From: Drosophila miranda
Taxonomy: Eukaryota; Arthropoda; Insecta; Diptera; Drosophilidae
Reading direction: 5' to 3'
Assembly: GCF_003369915.1 (NCBI RefSeq)
Contig: NC_046674.1
Span: forward strand, 15,314,001-15,378,000
Length of the DNA: 64,000 nucleotides
Position numbers and translations under genes: made by a program. Shown here piece after piece: positions 25,417 through 36,866 of this stretch. Position 1 is the stretch's first letter. Every line of letters starts with the position of its first letter. The notes below the pieces were generated by a model, which was given only the letters and a program-made list of their open reading frames with translations, was not told the DNA's origin and searched no databases.

Positions 25417-27410
25417 ATACACTCCTAGCACATACCTAACTATGCACTGACCTAACTTTCAGGGTCCCATTTATAACAACGTCCAGCCACGATCCACTCC
25501 AACACCTCAGCCACGAGCCACTCAGCAACAGGTACAGGCACAGGCACCTCAGCAGCAATTCCAATACGGTTCCACACCTGCCCAGGGTCCGGTTCCCTCT
25601 CAGTACCCAGACCAAAGCTATCCCCATGATCAGCAGCCCGTGCAGTACACACAGGCGCAGTTCAATAGACAATCCTCGAGGGAGCTTGTCCAGGCCCCAG
25701 CTCCAGCGGCTGCTTCCGATGCGTATCCCAACTATCAGTCGAACTACCAGAGGCAGCCATCGCAGGAGCCCCTGATGGCGTTGGACAATACGGGCGGTGG
25801 CTGGAAGCCCATTCGTGCACCGTTGCCTAAGTCGCACCATGACTACACTCCGGCCGGAGGAGCACCTTACCAGGGATCAGCCCCTCAGCAGCAGCAGCGA
25901 CCAGCCTATCTACAGCAGGTACAGAAAGGAATTCGATGAATGAATGGATACTTTGATGCTAGAACTCTCTTGCCGCTGCTGAGCCGTCTCTCTCTATCCC
26001 TCTATCGTACAGAACGCGTTGATATCCCTACTATATCTATCGTAGACACTTACTAAACTGTGCATTCAACGGTTTCCTTGTGTAATCACTGTAATCACCG
26101 ACTTCTGCATGCCCTTTATTGCTCCACTAATCGCTTTCTGTAGCTGTAACTATAGTTAACAAATGGCTTACTATTCTGCTTTTGCTTCTTCTCTGCGACT
26201 TTCAGCTGTAAAACTTCGCACAATATAATCTCTACATCTAATCCCCTTCCGCTTGACCACTAACCCGAATCGGATATTAACTTCCATCCTATAACTATGG
26301 TCTATATGTCTATCTCTATCTCGAACATATATTCTCTCTCTTTCCACATCGTCTGTGTGTGTCGTTTACACCTCCCAACCAACCAAACAACCAACCAACC
26401 AACCACACACCCATCTACAACATCCTTAACACCCGTGATCGAAACCCAAATGCACCAACGAACCACCAAATGCACCATTGAACCAATAGCAGCCACAATA
26501 CGGTAGCCAGCAGCAGCAGCAGCAGCCACAGCCACAGCCACAGTCTGTGGCACCTCAGTGGCAACAACAGCAGCCAGCTGCATCCCAGCAACCTGCCCCT
26601 CAGTGGCAACAGCAGCAGCAGCAACAGCCTGCACCTCAGTGGCAACAGCAGCAATACCAGGCTCAGCCTCTGGCTCAGGCCCAGGCTCCCTATCAGGCGC
26701 CTGCGCAGCCATCATACCAGACGTCACCCTATCAGCAGGCACCACCACAGCAACACCAGCAGCAACAACCGTCCTACTATCCACAGCAAAACGGTGGCTC
26801 GACCTATGCTCAACCCCAGTACAATTCTTATTCGCAGCCCCAACAACAGCAGCAGCAACTGCCGTATTCGCAGGATCAGACAGATCAGCAGCAGCAGCAG
26901 CAGCACCAGGTGCCCGTTGCCTTTGCTGGCCAGGACGCTGGCTATCGTGGCGCCAGTCCCGGCATCATTACCTTGCGTAAAGAGGCACCCGTCTCGCAGC
27001 AGTCTGCGCCAGTCTACACTTCGCAGCCTGCCGCCGTCAGCTATCAGGGTAAGAACTAGCTCCATAGATCCTTTCACATATATGTATGTATAATCTTTTG
27101 ATAATCCCTCTACAGGAGGCAGCAAATTGCGCGGAGATTTGAAATGGCCACCACCAGAGTACAAGGAAGCGGCTGCACGCGAGAATGAGGAACGTCGCCA
27201 GTTGGCCTTGGGCCCCGTCTGCCGTCCCAGAAAAGTAAATAGGGTAAGATTTCCCACCCCTTTCAACCCTACTAAAACCCCCCCCAAAACATCAAATTTT
27301 ACTAGAACAACTTTCGTCAGGACTACACATCCTTCTTTGCCAAGCATCAGCTGAACAACGCCTATCCCAGCTACAAGGTGCCCCCAGGCACCCAACACAT
27401 GTTCGCCTAA
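15014..27410 (+). CDS. ZASP-motif (ZM) protein, long isoform
   Basis: Very probably a muscle or Z-disc cytoskeletal protein of the Zasp (ALP/Enigma-related) group. Exons: 15014-15132, 18742-18836, 19043-22102, 25070-25224, 25463-25918, 26490-27048, 27116-27243 and 27321-27410. All phases agree, giving 1553 aa. Exon 1 carries the ZM motif ([17 protein letters not shown], about residues 9-25). The 3.06-kb third exon encodes a disordered Pro-rich protein: poly-Pro tracts, acidic runs, a coiled-coil-like stretch near nucleotide 20480, and CCPVC near 21290. The common 3' part starts YKRVAWPP, continues as Gln/Pro-rich sequence, and ends with the conserved-looking [11 protein letters not shown]...[12 protein letters not shown] tail. 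No PDZ or LIM domain is visible. An alternative last acceptor at 27306 would add NNFRQ in frame. Ilp5 lies inside intron 1 on the other strand. D. melanogaster candidates are Zasp66, Zasp67 or the large gene near Ilp5; I cannot choose. Confidence 0.8.
17348..17885 (-). CDS. Ilp5: Insulin-like peptide 5 precursor
   Basis: Secreted insulin-like hormone. Exon 1 is 17885-17693 and exon 2 is 17568-17348, with consensus GTGAGT and CAG sites, giving 137 aa. Signal peptide: residues 1 to about 29 (hydrophobic core [11 protein letters not shown]). B chain: [17 protein letters not shown]...NARIP followed by HKR. The C-peptide begins with [10 protein letters not shown], which matches the Ilp5 signature FDYEDHL. 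A basic site RRQMR precedes the A chain [21 protein letters not shown] (CC-x3-C-x8-C). D. melanogaster Ilp5 is shorter (about 108 aa as I recall), and the extra length here is all in the C-peptide. A TATA box lies about 110 bp upstream of the ATG, so the in-frame extension further 5' is leader DNA, not protein. The gene sits inside intron 1 of the ZASP-motif gene. Confidence 0.93.
17991..17998 (-). promoter_or_regulatory. TATA box of Ilp5
   Basis: On the minus strand the sequence reads GGATATAAAAGCGCC, a strong TATA box. Transcription should start about 30 bp downstream, near 17965, leaving a leader of about 80 nt before the ATG at 17885. Confidence 0.75.
18545..18650. repeat. Cluster of GCAGTG hexamers
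   Basis: Five forward GCAGTG copies and one inverted CACTGC within about 105 bp, in intron 1 of the ZASP-motif gene just upstream of its second exon. The first three copies are 9 bp apart. It could be a degenerate tandem repeat or a binding-site cluster. Confidence 0.6.
22103..24270. other. Intron of the ZASP-motif gene, promoter-proximal to the short isoform
   Basis: Lies between the 3.06-kb exon and the short-isoform promoter. It is AT-rich with (TA)-type runs near 23350-23455 and a (TC)n tract at 23730-23762. I see no protein gene or RNA gene in it. Confidence 0.6.
24276..24282 (+). promoter_or_regulatory. Possible TATA box of the short ZASP-motif isoform
   Basis: TATATAA in a GGGGTTATATAACGAACGG context, about 240 bp before the ATG at 24520. 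It is a reasonable TATA element for the internal promoter, but short AT-rich matches are common here. Confidence 0.4.
24520..27410 (+). CDS. ZASP-motif gene, short isoform from an internal promoter
   Basis: A second first exon (24520-24568) encodes [17 protein letters not shown] and ends at a GT donor in phase 1. This is the same phase as the end of the 3.06-kb exon, so it joins the shared exon at 25070 (YKRVAWPP) equally well. The resulting protein is 478 aa with exons 24520-24568, 25070-25224, 25463-25918, 26490-27048, 27116-27243 and 27321-27410. It lacks the ZM motif and the Pro-rich region and keeps only the Gln/Pro-rich and C-terminal parts. A TATATAA at 24276-24282 lies about 240 bp upstream and could set its transcription start. 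The isoform is inferred from sequence alone. Confidence 0.7.
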
Positions 27411-28929
27411 GTCTGGAGAATCGGTTGGTTGTAAGAGACGCAGCAGGAGAGGAGCAGAAAGAACATAAATTCAATGGAACCCACTTCATAATATAACACT
27501 AGAAACGATCACACAAATGTATATGTTACTAAAACGAGAAACTAACGAACCAAACCACACTATCTATAGAATATACATATACAATTGTTATACTAATCTT
27601 AAATGACCACTAACGACGCCATATATACATATATCTATATATCATATATAACGAAACGATTGCCAGGGGTCTGTAGAACCCCTGAGTAGATGAAATACAT
27701 TACTACAGAAGAGCGGCTGTGTTCCACTCGCCAAACAATGGATCCACTCCGGCTAGAACGGAATGGACCCATTGGTAAAGTACATACCGAACTGGAACTG
27801 CAACCGCCCCTTAATCCATAAATGACCCAAAAGGAATGACCCAAGAACCAAGAAACCAGGGCATTGGATAACGAAGGAGGAAGAGATGATTCTCTATGTA
27901 CCCATACTATATACACATATTTTGGAGCATGTGCATATAGTATGGCTAAGATAGCAGAAGTTGAGAACTATATAGTAAACCATATAGCGATAGATTCTAA
28001 GATATGTAACATAATTGTTACACTGTTAACTAGCAAATGAAACGGAAACGATGCGACCCAAGACGGAAACTGAAAATGAGATTGAAACCTTGTTCTAGAG
28101 CCTAAGGCATTACTAATCTATTATATTCTATTATATATATAACGTGGATCCTGCCGGATAGCTAAGACTAAGGCCCCGTTTCGGCGCCACCTCTTGGCCT
28201 AGGGCAAGCACCCCCACTAACTGTATATTGTAAAACGAAAGGAGTGCAGCCCGAGGCGAAGATCTTGGCTCAGCCCTTGAAAAAGAGTACACTTAGGAGC
28301 TGTCCGGCTAGGCGTCTTATTGTTTATTGTTTGAATTTGCATGCTTTTTTTTTTTTTGCTTATATCTATACTATATATATATACGATATATTTTATGACC
28401 ATATGGTCGACCAGCACATGAAAAAAAAACCGTCAAATAACCCCCGCATAGAAAGTTATACTACAAGATGAAGCTACAACGCCAATCAGTTCTGTGAGTC
28501 ATCATCAGTCATCAATGAAAACAACAACAAAATCAACCGAAAAAGTGCCCCAGACCCCCCATTCAGATCCCAGAATGACCGATCTTCCCACCCCGCAAAG
28601 GCCGGCAATACAGCTTGCCCCATGCACTGGATTGGCAGAGTGCCCCCCTCCAAAACATCACCTCCGGATGCAGCATAGAGCAGGGGGCCCGAGACCAATC
28701 CATCGGCGGGAAACAGTATGAGGATGCCATTGCCTGCTGTATGTGCACGGCCCGAGCTCTGTGCGTGGCCTTGGCGTGGTGCAGGGGGGTCGGTCCGGAC
28801 CGCGGGGCTGGTGGCAGCCACAACTCTCAGACTTTACCAATTACTAAGACCAGCAATGTCAAACCGAATCAATCATACACTACGATGATGTATAACTAAT
28901 ATGAGAAATGAAAACTATACTAAAATAAA
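27411..28929 (+). other. Long 3' UTR of the ZASP-motif gene
   Basis: About 1.5 kb of AT-rich DNA without a supported gene follows the stop at 27408-27410. A polyadenylation signal AATAAA lies at 28924-28929. The convergent I-2 gene has its own signal (AATAAA on the minus strand, 28998-29003) about 70 bp further on, so the two genes meet tail-to-tail here. Confidence 0.55.
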
Positions 28930-28997
28930 CGGCAAGTTTCTGAATACTCGCGACGAGAAGAAAGATGGATCGTCCTTTTCGATTGGGTTGGGTTCTG

Positions 28998-29003
28998 TTT
29001 TAT
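28998..29003 (-). promoter_or_regulatory. Polyadenylation signal of I-2
   Basis: AATAAA on the minus strand, about 740 bp after the I-2 stop codon. The intervening DNA holds CTC-rich and T-rich runs and no gene, so it is probably the I-2 3' UTR. Confidence 0.45.
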
Positions 29004-29745
29004 TGAAACTTTCGCATTTGATGGCTAAAACTTAATTGTAATCATAATAGTATTGTATTAATAAGTTACTAAACGTAAGGCCGAATCAATGTCAACGTTA
29101 GTTACAACAACTGGTACTCTAAATGGTATTCACGCATCGCATCCACACTCTCATGCGATCCGATTCGGGCGAGCGTTGGCTTACTTGTGGCACTTTTATC
29201 CTCATCCCCGTCTGTACTCTTATGGAAAACTAAATGCAAATGGAGCTACAAATTGAAAACATGTTGACCACAATTTGAATTGCTGCAGTAGCAGCAGCAG
29301 CAGCAGCGCGATGGGCCTGATGGGCATGCGATCATTATATTTGCTCTTGTTCTATAATCATTGATCACGTGGCAAAAATTCCATTGATTTGTGGTGTCTG
29401 ACTGTATGTGAGTGTGTGTGAGTGATTTACTTGATGACAAACATTTCGCGACGGTTTTGCTGTTGGTTTGCAATGCAATAAGCAAATTCAATTAATCACG
29501 AGTGCTCCCCTTCTCCTTCTCCTTCTCCTTGTCGATCTCGCTCACGTTCCCATCCTCATTCCGGTCCACTTCTCACTCAGGGGCCACAGCACTTGATATA
29601 ATTTCGTTTTTTTTTTTTCATTTAAATGTTTTCTTGTTCTTTTTTTTGGGATGAGCTGCCGCCATCAATATTGAACGTCAACTTCGGCCTGGGCCGTTGG
29701 CTAGGTAAACATTAGTGATTGATGATTGATTAATTGATATTGCTC

Positions 29746-30550
29746 CTAGTTGTTTGATGGCTCCAGGTCCATGTTGCTGCTGGTAGACGGGGATTTTGTT
29801 GCATTTGAGCTGGCCTTTTTCGCCGAACTGCTTGCATATCGGCTGGAGGTGGAAGAGCCTTGCTGGGAACCCGACGGTCTGCTGTCGGAGGGGTCGACGG
29901 CATTCTTATCCTCATCGTCATCGTCGTCTTCCTCCTGTATCAGCTTTCGCGCCAGCTTAACTGCCTCGAATTCCCGATAATGGGCCTTGCGACGCCGCTC
30001 GAACTCACGGCGCCGTTCTGTAATAACAAACAATACAAATTTTTGGGTAATTTAAGTAGAAGTTGATGCTTACGTCTCTCCTCCTCGCTCATTGGGAGGT
30101 CGTCGCCGGAAGAACCCTCGTCCTCAATGCTCTCGGAAGTCTGTTGTGAGCTGGCCGCTATGCGCAGTCTGGGAAAATTTGAGTAGGTATTTATATAAAC
30201 ATCAGATAAACTTTAACTAGAAGGGTAAGGCTTACTTCTCCACCAGTAGTTCTGTGTCCAGCTCGTCCCTGTTTTCTTCGTAGTATGGGGTTTTTGGCTC
30301 ATCGATTTTCATATGCCCGTAGTCCTTGTCCGCCGGATGGAACGTCTGCAGGACGTTCAGCTCATCGAACTTGGCACTTTTTCGAAAACTACAAGAAATT
30401 CTACGGCTTAGCATTTGGGCAGTTAAAAGGTCATAGGTAGTGTGTATGTGTGCGTGTGTTTGTCCCTCACCTGGCGCCTGACTTGTCGAAGCTGCGAGAA
30501 GTCTTTAAAATGCCCTTGCATGGCAACTGTGGGCTGGGCTGGTTCTGCAT
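29746..30550 (-). CDS. I-2: Protein phosphatase inhibitor-2
   Basis: Regulatory inhibitor of protein phosphatase 1. Exons 30550-30471, 30388-30236, 30168-30074 and 30017-29746 total 600 nt, 199 aa, with all phases agreeing. The three PP1-contact regions of the family are present: KGILK (residues 12-16), KFDELNVLQTFHPADKDYG followed by MKIDEPKTPY (the Thr at about residue 60 is the family's GSK3 site), and the late helix RRKAHYREFEAVKLARKLI (the family's KLHY...LAR motif). The third exon is acidic and Ser-rich, as in inhibitor-2 (SSQQTSESIEDEGSSGDD). The tail is a disordered Ser-rich stretch. The start was chosen because inhibitor-2 proteins begin only a few residues before KGILK. It is transcribed away from iPLA2-VIA, with about 2 kb between the two start codons. 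Confidence 0.92.
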
Positions 30551-31590
30551 TTTATCTCGGCGCTGGCTGATCTCACGCGTTGGCTGCAATGAGGCACAGA
30601 GAACGGAATTTGATTTAAATATACATAGCTTACTTGCATAATTACGTCAATACTTCTGGAACTGGAATGGACAACTGGACAATGGTGAATCACGGCGACG
30701 GCAGTAACAGAACAGATACTGGAATCGCGAAATTCGCCAGATTATAATAGCACAGGTCGCAGCAACACTTACACCACCACCAACACCCAGCTGTGGTCGG
30801 CGTGCCCTTGGGGGGGTCGCCACCCACTGGGCACCAGCCTCCACCACGGCCACTGCCACTGCCACTGCCACACTTACCACCCACCTGGGCGCTAGCCCCC
30901 GTTTATAGCCGTTCGGCATCGCATGTGGCTTTAACAACGCCCTTCTTCTATCCTGGTTCTGGCTTAGCCTTTGTTACCACCGCTGCTGCTGCTGTTGCTG
31001 CTACGTGCCGTGCTTGTGCCTGACATTTAACCCAACTTACTTGTCTGGTGCGGGCCACTGCTGTTAACTGCAATTGAAATGCAATTTACGCCTCGAATTC
31101 GGTATGCAGTCAGGCGAGGAAGACGCAGAGGGCGGAGAGACGCGGAGTAGCGTGGCTCACTTTCGTTACTATGAATCTAGTAATTTAGATTGATTAATTT
31201 ATTGCCCGCAAAAATTATTCACTTCGCACTTTTTTATTTCTCTCACAAAAAAAGTCCGTAAAAAAATATAACAGGTACTACATAATGGAAGGAAAAAACG
31301 GCGTTTATTACATGGCAACTACACATTCGCTACATAAATGGTGGAAAAAGGGGGTATGGAAAAGAGGCAGAATGGCCAGAAAATGCAACGCATGCAAGGT
31401 AAAATCCACCCCATTACTCGATATACCTTGGAGACGAAAAGGCGATTTTGTATTCACGGTATATAGTCCTCACAAGCGAGGTGAGGTTTGTACGAACCTT
31501 GCAATTTGCCTTGGCTGTTTTTGCCTATTGTCCATACCCCTTTTTATAGTCCATTCAAAGTTACGACTCTTTTTTTCGTTGCAGTATGAT

Positions 31591-31657
31591 CGTCTGACTA
31601 ACAGAAATATACCAAAATATCCCGTCTCATTTTCAAAAACACCGCAAATATACCGAT
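31591..31657 (-). repeat. Inverted, diverged copy of the GGTATATTT block
   Basis: On the minus strand this reads a GGTATATTT unit, then GAAAATGAGACGGGATATT and TTGGTATATTTCTG followed by GTCAGAC. It parallels the plus-strand blocks at 32326-32428 and 55415-55525. It lacks the following DRE and GGTCACACT motifs. It lies upstream of the minus-strand I-2 gene and could belong to that promoter. Confidence 0.6.
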
Positions 31658-32236
31658 GAAAAAACGAACGTAGCCAACTTATACCCCCTTTATTTTAACT
31701 GGATAAAAACTTTAGTTAAACCGCTAAAATTAATACAAATAATTATAATTACTCTTGTGGGTATATCTTATCCTTTATCTCTGCATAAAAAAAACCCCAT
31801 TATCTTTCACCTAAGCTGCGCTAAAATGAATTTTATCCCACTGATGATTCAATTTTCTACAAGATTGGATAGAATTCAAATGGTTCCTTTAATTTGATTG
31901 TGTCTAAAATAAGGTTTGAAAAAAAGGGAAAACGTGAGTATGGAATGTCACGTCATTTCTTATACGTTATTGGAATTTGAACACTTGTTGCTTGTCAACC
32001 GGTAGTATGGGAATTTGTATACCCTATTTAGTTAATATAATATTGACCAATAACGTTAACGTATTACGTTGAGATGATGACGCGGCGGTAGACGAACGCC
32101 AGGGCCGAAGACCTCGGTATATTTTGTCAATTTCATCAATATATTAAATTTAATTTTCAACGTTATATAGAAATCCAATTAAAGCAAGTGTTTAAATAAA
32201 CCAGTCAATTAGAAAATAGATTCACTAATCGGATAA

Positions 32237-32437
32237 AATTATGTGGGCATGGCTAAATGTTCCATATAGCTAGTAATATTCCACGGAATATCAAAAACGA
32301 GGAATATGTAAAATAGAACTGGAATTCGTCAGTATATTTACGGTATATTTTTTAAATGAGACGGTATATTTTGGTATATTTCTGAGGGTCGGACGGCATA
32401 TTTTAACGATAAATCCGCGGTCACACTGGTCACACTG
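32237..32437 (+). promoter_or_regulatory. iPLA2-VIA promoter: motif 6 / DRE-like / tandem motif 1
   Basis: The doubled GGTATATTTTGGTATATTT (32363-32381) matches the Drosophila core promoter motif 6 (KTYRGTATWTTT). Two adjoining GGTCACACTG copies (32418-32437) match motif 1, bound by M1BP. A degenerate DRE-like AACGATAA lies between them. Motif 1 and motif 6 typify housekeeping promoters. The start codon is 105 bp downstream at 32542. Confidence 0.75.
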
Positions 32438-32541
32438 CTCCATCTCACTTTTTTCGTGAACAAAATTTGAAGTGAAAAAAAATAACAGTAGAAAGAACTA
32501 CGAACTATTAAGATAAAGGAAATTCCAAGGAGAGCTGTACA

Positions 32542-35500
32542 ATGTTCAACGGTCAGTGTATAGATATTTAAAGCTTGATTTTTAAGCTATATCTTGTATT
32601 AAGTTGTTTTTGCGGTTACACTTCATTTGCGCATCATTTTCACCAACGAAAACTTGGATAACAAGCAGCAAACCACGGAGCAGTGCACCGTAATAACAGT
32701 CATAAGGGTACATTATTGATAAAAGCGATAGTAGAAATAAAAGTGGATATGCAACAACAACAATTGGCGGGTAATGAGGCGCAATATGTGGCGCATAATC
32801 GCTTGATCTCGTTTGTGGCTTGTTTGTTGTTGACTCACGATTGGCTGATGCGGACGCCTGATGCTTGATGCCTGACGCTGCTGTGAGACATCTGACGGGG
32901 CTGTCGTCGGCTGTTTTATTGATTTCTTGGCCGCCTTTCGTAATCCCCCAACCACCACACCACACCACACCACCCTCAACAACCCATAAATGCACACTTG
33001 TAAACTAACAATTGGCCAAATGTTTCTTTGTCAGGTTCATCACATCCACATTCAAAGTAACCAACAAGCACTATCGCTCTCTAACGCACACACATACGAA
33101 CAGATTCAAAGTTCAATCAGCATCCGAAGGTGATTCAGCCGAAAGACCAACATTCTTGAACCATGTCGTGGCTGGCTTTTGGAGCGATTGCTTCCGGCTT
33201 TGGTATTTTGCACTCATTAAGTTTCCATATCCCTGTGACCGTCTCATAAGTGTGTAGGATAGACGATTGTGTAGCTTGTAGATTGTGTCCCTAGTTCCCT
33301 CCTCTCTTTCAAAAATCTCTCTCTTATCCATTATTCTTGAACCCTTTTCCCCCAAACAGTTCTTCAGCGCCTGCTAGGGGGAGACCAGCCACCAAACAAG
33401 GTTTTGGAAATAAAGAGCGAATCCCTAGGAACCCTCCAGGTGCTAGCTCGCGATGATGCCATGATGCTCTTTGCGCCGCCTTACAACAGCAATGAAAAGC
33501 GCCCCGTCTACGAGATTGTTCTTCAGCGTCTAACCTCAGACTCGAACACGTCATCCTTCAGTCTGTATCGGTCCCCGCAGCAGCAGGAGGCCGCGGAGAA
33601 ATTCAATGCTTTCCAGCAACGTCTTCCCGTTTTTGTCAGCATGGTCAAGGAGGTGAGAAAGTGCTTTCCGCTGAACGAAGCTTCAATTATGATGTTTTTT
33701 CTGCTATCTGCTCCTTAGTTCTACAATGTAAATGGCCTGCAGAAGGCCTGCGATGTTCTTACGGAGAATCCGTCTTGGACGCTCGCTCATCTGGTGGCGT
33801 ACTTCAATTTGGTGGAATATATCAGCAACCCCAAAGTTCTGCAGTGCGTGGACCAAGCCGATCACACCTCCCTCATGTCGCCCTTCCAGCTGGCCATCAA
33901 GCAGGGCCACATGGAGATGGTCAAGACATTGCTGCCGCTAAGCAAACTGGAGCACCTGGACATTAACAGCAATTCGGTGTTCCACTATGCAGCCAGCACC
34001 ACCAAGGAGATCATCAATGTGAGTAGCAGCAGCCAATCGATGCTTCTGACCATCACTTAACCCTAATCTTCCATAGCTCCTCACCGACAAGAGCACCGTG
34101 AACCTGAACCACCTCAATTCGGATGGGTACACGCCGTTGCATGTGGCCTGCGTCACGGACAAGCCGGAGTGTGTGAAGGCTCTGCTCCTGGCCGGTGCCG
34201 ATGTCAACCTAAACGCCAAAAACATCACCAAGCTGCACAAGAGCTCGACACCCACCTCGGTGGCCTCTTTTCTGCGCACCAACGTGAGCAAGCTCTACAC
34301 ACAGGACATGAAGTACGGCGGCACACCGCTGCACTGGTGCTCCTCACGCGAAACCCTGCACGCCCTCATCATGGAGGGGTGTGACGTCAACTCCACGAAC
34401 TTCGATGGCCGCACTGCCCTGCACGTGATGGTGGCCAGGAATCGCTTCGAGTGCGTCGTCACGCTGCTCGCCCATGATGCAGACATTGATGTGTTGGACA
34501 AAGAAGGCAACTCGGCCCTGCATATTGCCATCGAAAAGAAGCTGGTGCCGATCGTCCAGTGCCTGGTGGTGTTTGGATGCGACATCAATCTAAAGAACAA
34601 GGATGGCAAGACCCCGCGCCACATGGTCGGCAACGACGCCAGTGGCAACAAGGAGGACGAGATACTCTACATACTCCATTCGGTGGGCGCCAAACGCTGT
34701 ACCGAATCGGGCTCTAAATGTCCGCCCGGCTGCAATGGCAAGGGCACCTACAACGGCATACCGCCAGAGGCGCCCGAATCTGTGGAGCAGCGTGAACATA
34801 TCGAGAATATGCTGGCTACCACTAGCCGCCAAATGGTTGGCAATTTCCTGGGCGCAGCGGCCAATGGCTTGATGGAAAAGCAGCCGCCTCCACAGTGAGT
34901 CGTGAAAATGGAAACTAATGTACAGCTCGGCTAATTTATCTTTTCTATACGTCAGGGTGCCAGTGGTAGTCGATACGGAGAAGGAATTAAAGGGTCAGAG
35001 CATCATGGACGCCTTGCTGGGCATGTTCACCACTAAAGTGAACGCCGACGAGGTGAAAAAGGACACTTCGTCAGGCAGTTTGGCGAATAAAGCGGCCACA
35101 CCACCTTCTAGCCCAGAGCAGCTGCCATCTCCGACGTCGCCAATTGCGGCGGAGGTGGGCGATAAGCCCTATGGACGCGGACGTCTGTTGTGCCTGGATG
35201 GCGGCGGTATTCGTGGCCTGGTCCTGGTCCAAATGCTCCTCGAAATCGAGAAACTTTCGCGCACCCCCATCATACATATGTTCGACTGGATTGCCGGCAC
35301 AAGCACGGGCGGTATCCTGGCGCTGGGCTTGGGCTGCGGCAAGACAATGCGCCAGTGCATGGGTCTTTATCTGCGCATGAAGGAGCAGTGCTTTGTGGGC
35401 TCCCGACCCTACGCCAGTGAGTACTTCGAGACCATACTGAAGGATAATCTCGGCGAATTTAATGTAATGACGGATATCAAGCATCCAAAGATTATGGTCA

Positions 35501-36293
35501 CCGGTGTGATGGCGGATCGGAAGCCCGTCGATTTACATCTCTTCCGCAACTATACCAGTGCCAGCGACATCCTGGGGATAGTCACATCCATAAGTGAGTA
35601 GCATCTAAGGGAATATGTCGATCAGAAATATATATATTATATTCCTTGCTCCTATCCTATCCCCAGCCAACCGTCGCATTCCACCGCCGCCGCCGCACGA
35701 ACAGTTGGTGTGGCGCGCAGCACGAGCTACTGGAGCGGCTCCGTCATACTTCCGCGCATTCGGACGCTTCCTAGATGGCGGCCTCATTGCCAACAATCCC
35801 ACGCTGGATGCCATGACCGAAATACACGAATACAACATGGCATTGCGCAGCTCGGGCCGTGAGGCGGAGGCCATACCCGTTTCCGCTGTGGTCTCACTGG
35901 GTACGGGACACATACCCGTCACCGAACTCAAGGACATCGATGTGTTCCGACCGGAGAGCATTTGGGACACCGCCAAGCTAGCCTATGGCATTTCCACAAT
36001 TGGTAAGAACATTTTTGAAACTGATTTGACTCGTTTTTAAGCCGAAATTCATCCGCATAGGCAATCTACTTGTGGACCAAGCCACCTGCTCCGATGGACG
36101 GGTTGTAGATCGAGCCCGCGCCTGGTGTAGCACCATCGGCATACCCTACTTCCGGTTCAACCCGCAGCTGAGCGAGGATATTGCCATGGACGAGAAGGAT
36201 GACCAGAAACTGATCAACATGCTGTGGCACACCAAGGCCTACATGCACGCCAACCGCAACAAGATCATAGAAATGATAAACTTTCTAAAATAG
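32542..36293 (+). CDS. iPLA2-VIA: Calcium-independent phospholipase A2 (group VI, PLA2G6 type)
   Basis: Hydrolyses the sn-2 acyl bond of glycerophospholipids; acts in membrane remodelling and mitochondrial maintenance. Exons 32542-32551, 33360-33652, 33719-34018, 34077-34894, 34956-35593, 35667-36002 and 36061-36293 total 2628 nt, 875 aa, with consistent phases and a family-typical length. The first exon gives only MFN plus one base, and the next begins [11 protein letters not shown]. Ankyrin repeats run from about residue 150 to 420 (for example [39 protein letters not shown] and [18 protein letters not shown]). The patatin-like catalytic domain starts at [10 protein letters not shown]. The nucleophile Ser is in GTSTG (about residue 590) and the catalytic Asp in LDGG (about residue 723). 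A polyadenylation signal lies at 36861-36866. The promoter block described separately sits 105 bp upstream. Confidence 0.95.
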
Positions 36294-36860
36294 CGCGCAA
36301 GACGGATTTAGACCGCACCCCAGCTCTAGACATCTATTGTGTGGCTAGATCAAACTGTTTCCACTGTTCTCTCTGTGTATTGTAATGTTGTTTCCGAGCC
36401 TTTTTTGCGTTCTAGCACTTTTTCGCGGTCTAAATCAACGCCCACCACACACCCCCATACTCTCACTTAGACTCACCGAACAGCCAAAAAAATTGTGTGT
36501 TGTCTTACCCAACACTGTTCTGGACAAATAACGGTACAATTCTGATTCCGTTGGTTTCGCGTCCTCGAAAGTTGTTGCGACGAGGCTTTATCTCCAGGAC
36601 TACCCTAACAAAATACGCTTTGAATGTTGTGTTATTGGTAGTAGGTTTTTTTTTATAAATGAGTGTATCGTAGGTACTATGTCATAAGTATGATTTAAAT
36701 TAGTTTGAAAACGTTTACTTTTGTATTATTGCCCGTTTATTGTATATCTCCATGCATCATCCTCTCCTCCAATTGAATTGTGAGCTACAAAGTAATTTGA
36801 TGGGAAAACATTCCGTGGCGCTTTATTTGTAAATGCATATGTAATTGAGCACGAATTTTA

Positions 36861-36866
36861 AATAAA
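36861..36866 (+). promoter_or_regulatory. Polyadenylation signal of iPLA2-VIA
   Basis: AATAAA about 570 bp after the stop codon, in an AT-rich 3' UTR with no other gene. Confidence 0.5.

Noticed and set aside
26302-26784. Minus-strand Val/Ala-rich frame
   Set aside because: Antisense of the CAG-rich exon of the ZASP-motif gene.
30647-30937. Minus-strand 96-codon frame upstream of I-2
   Set aside because: It is low in complexity (VAVAVAVVEAG from a GCCACT repeat) and inhibitor-2 proteins start only a few residues before KGILK.
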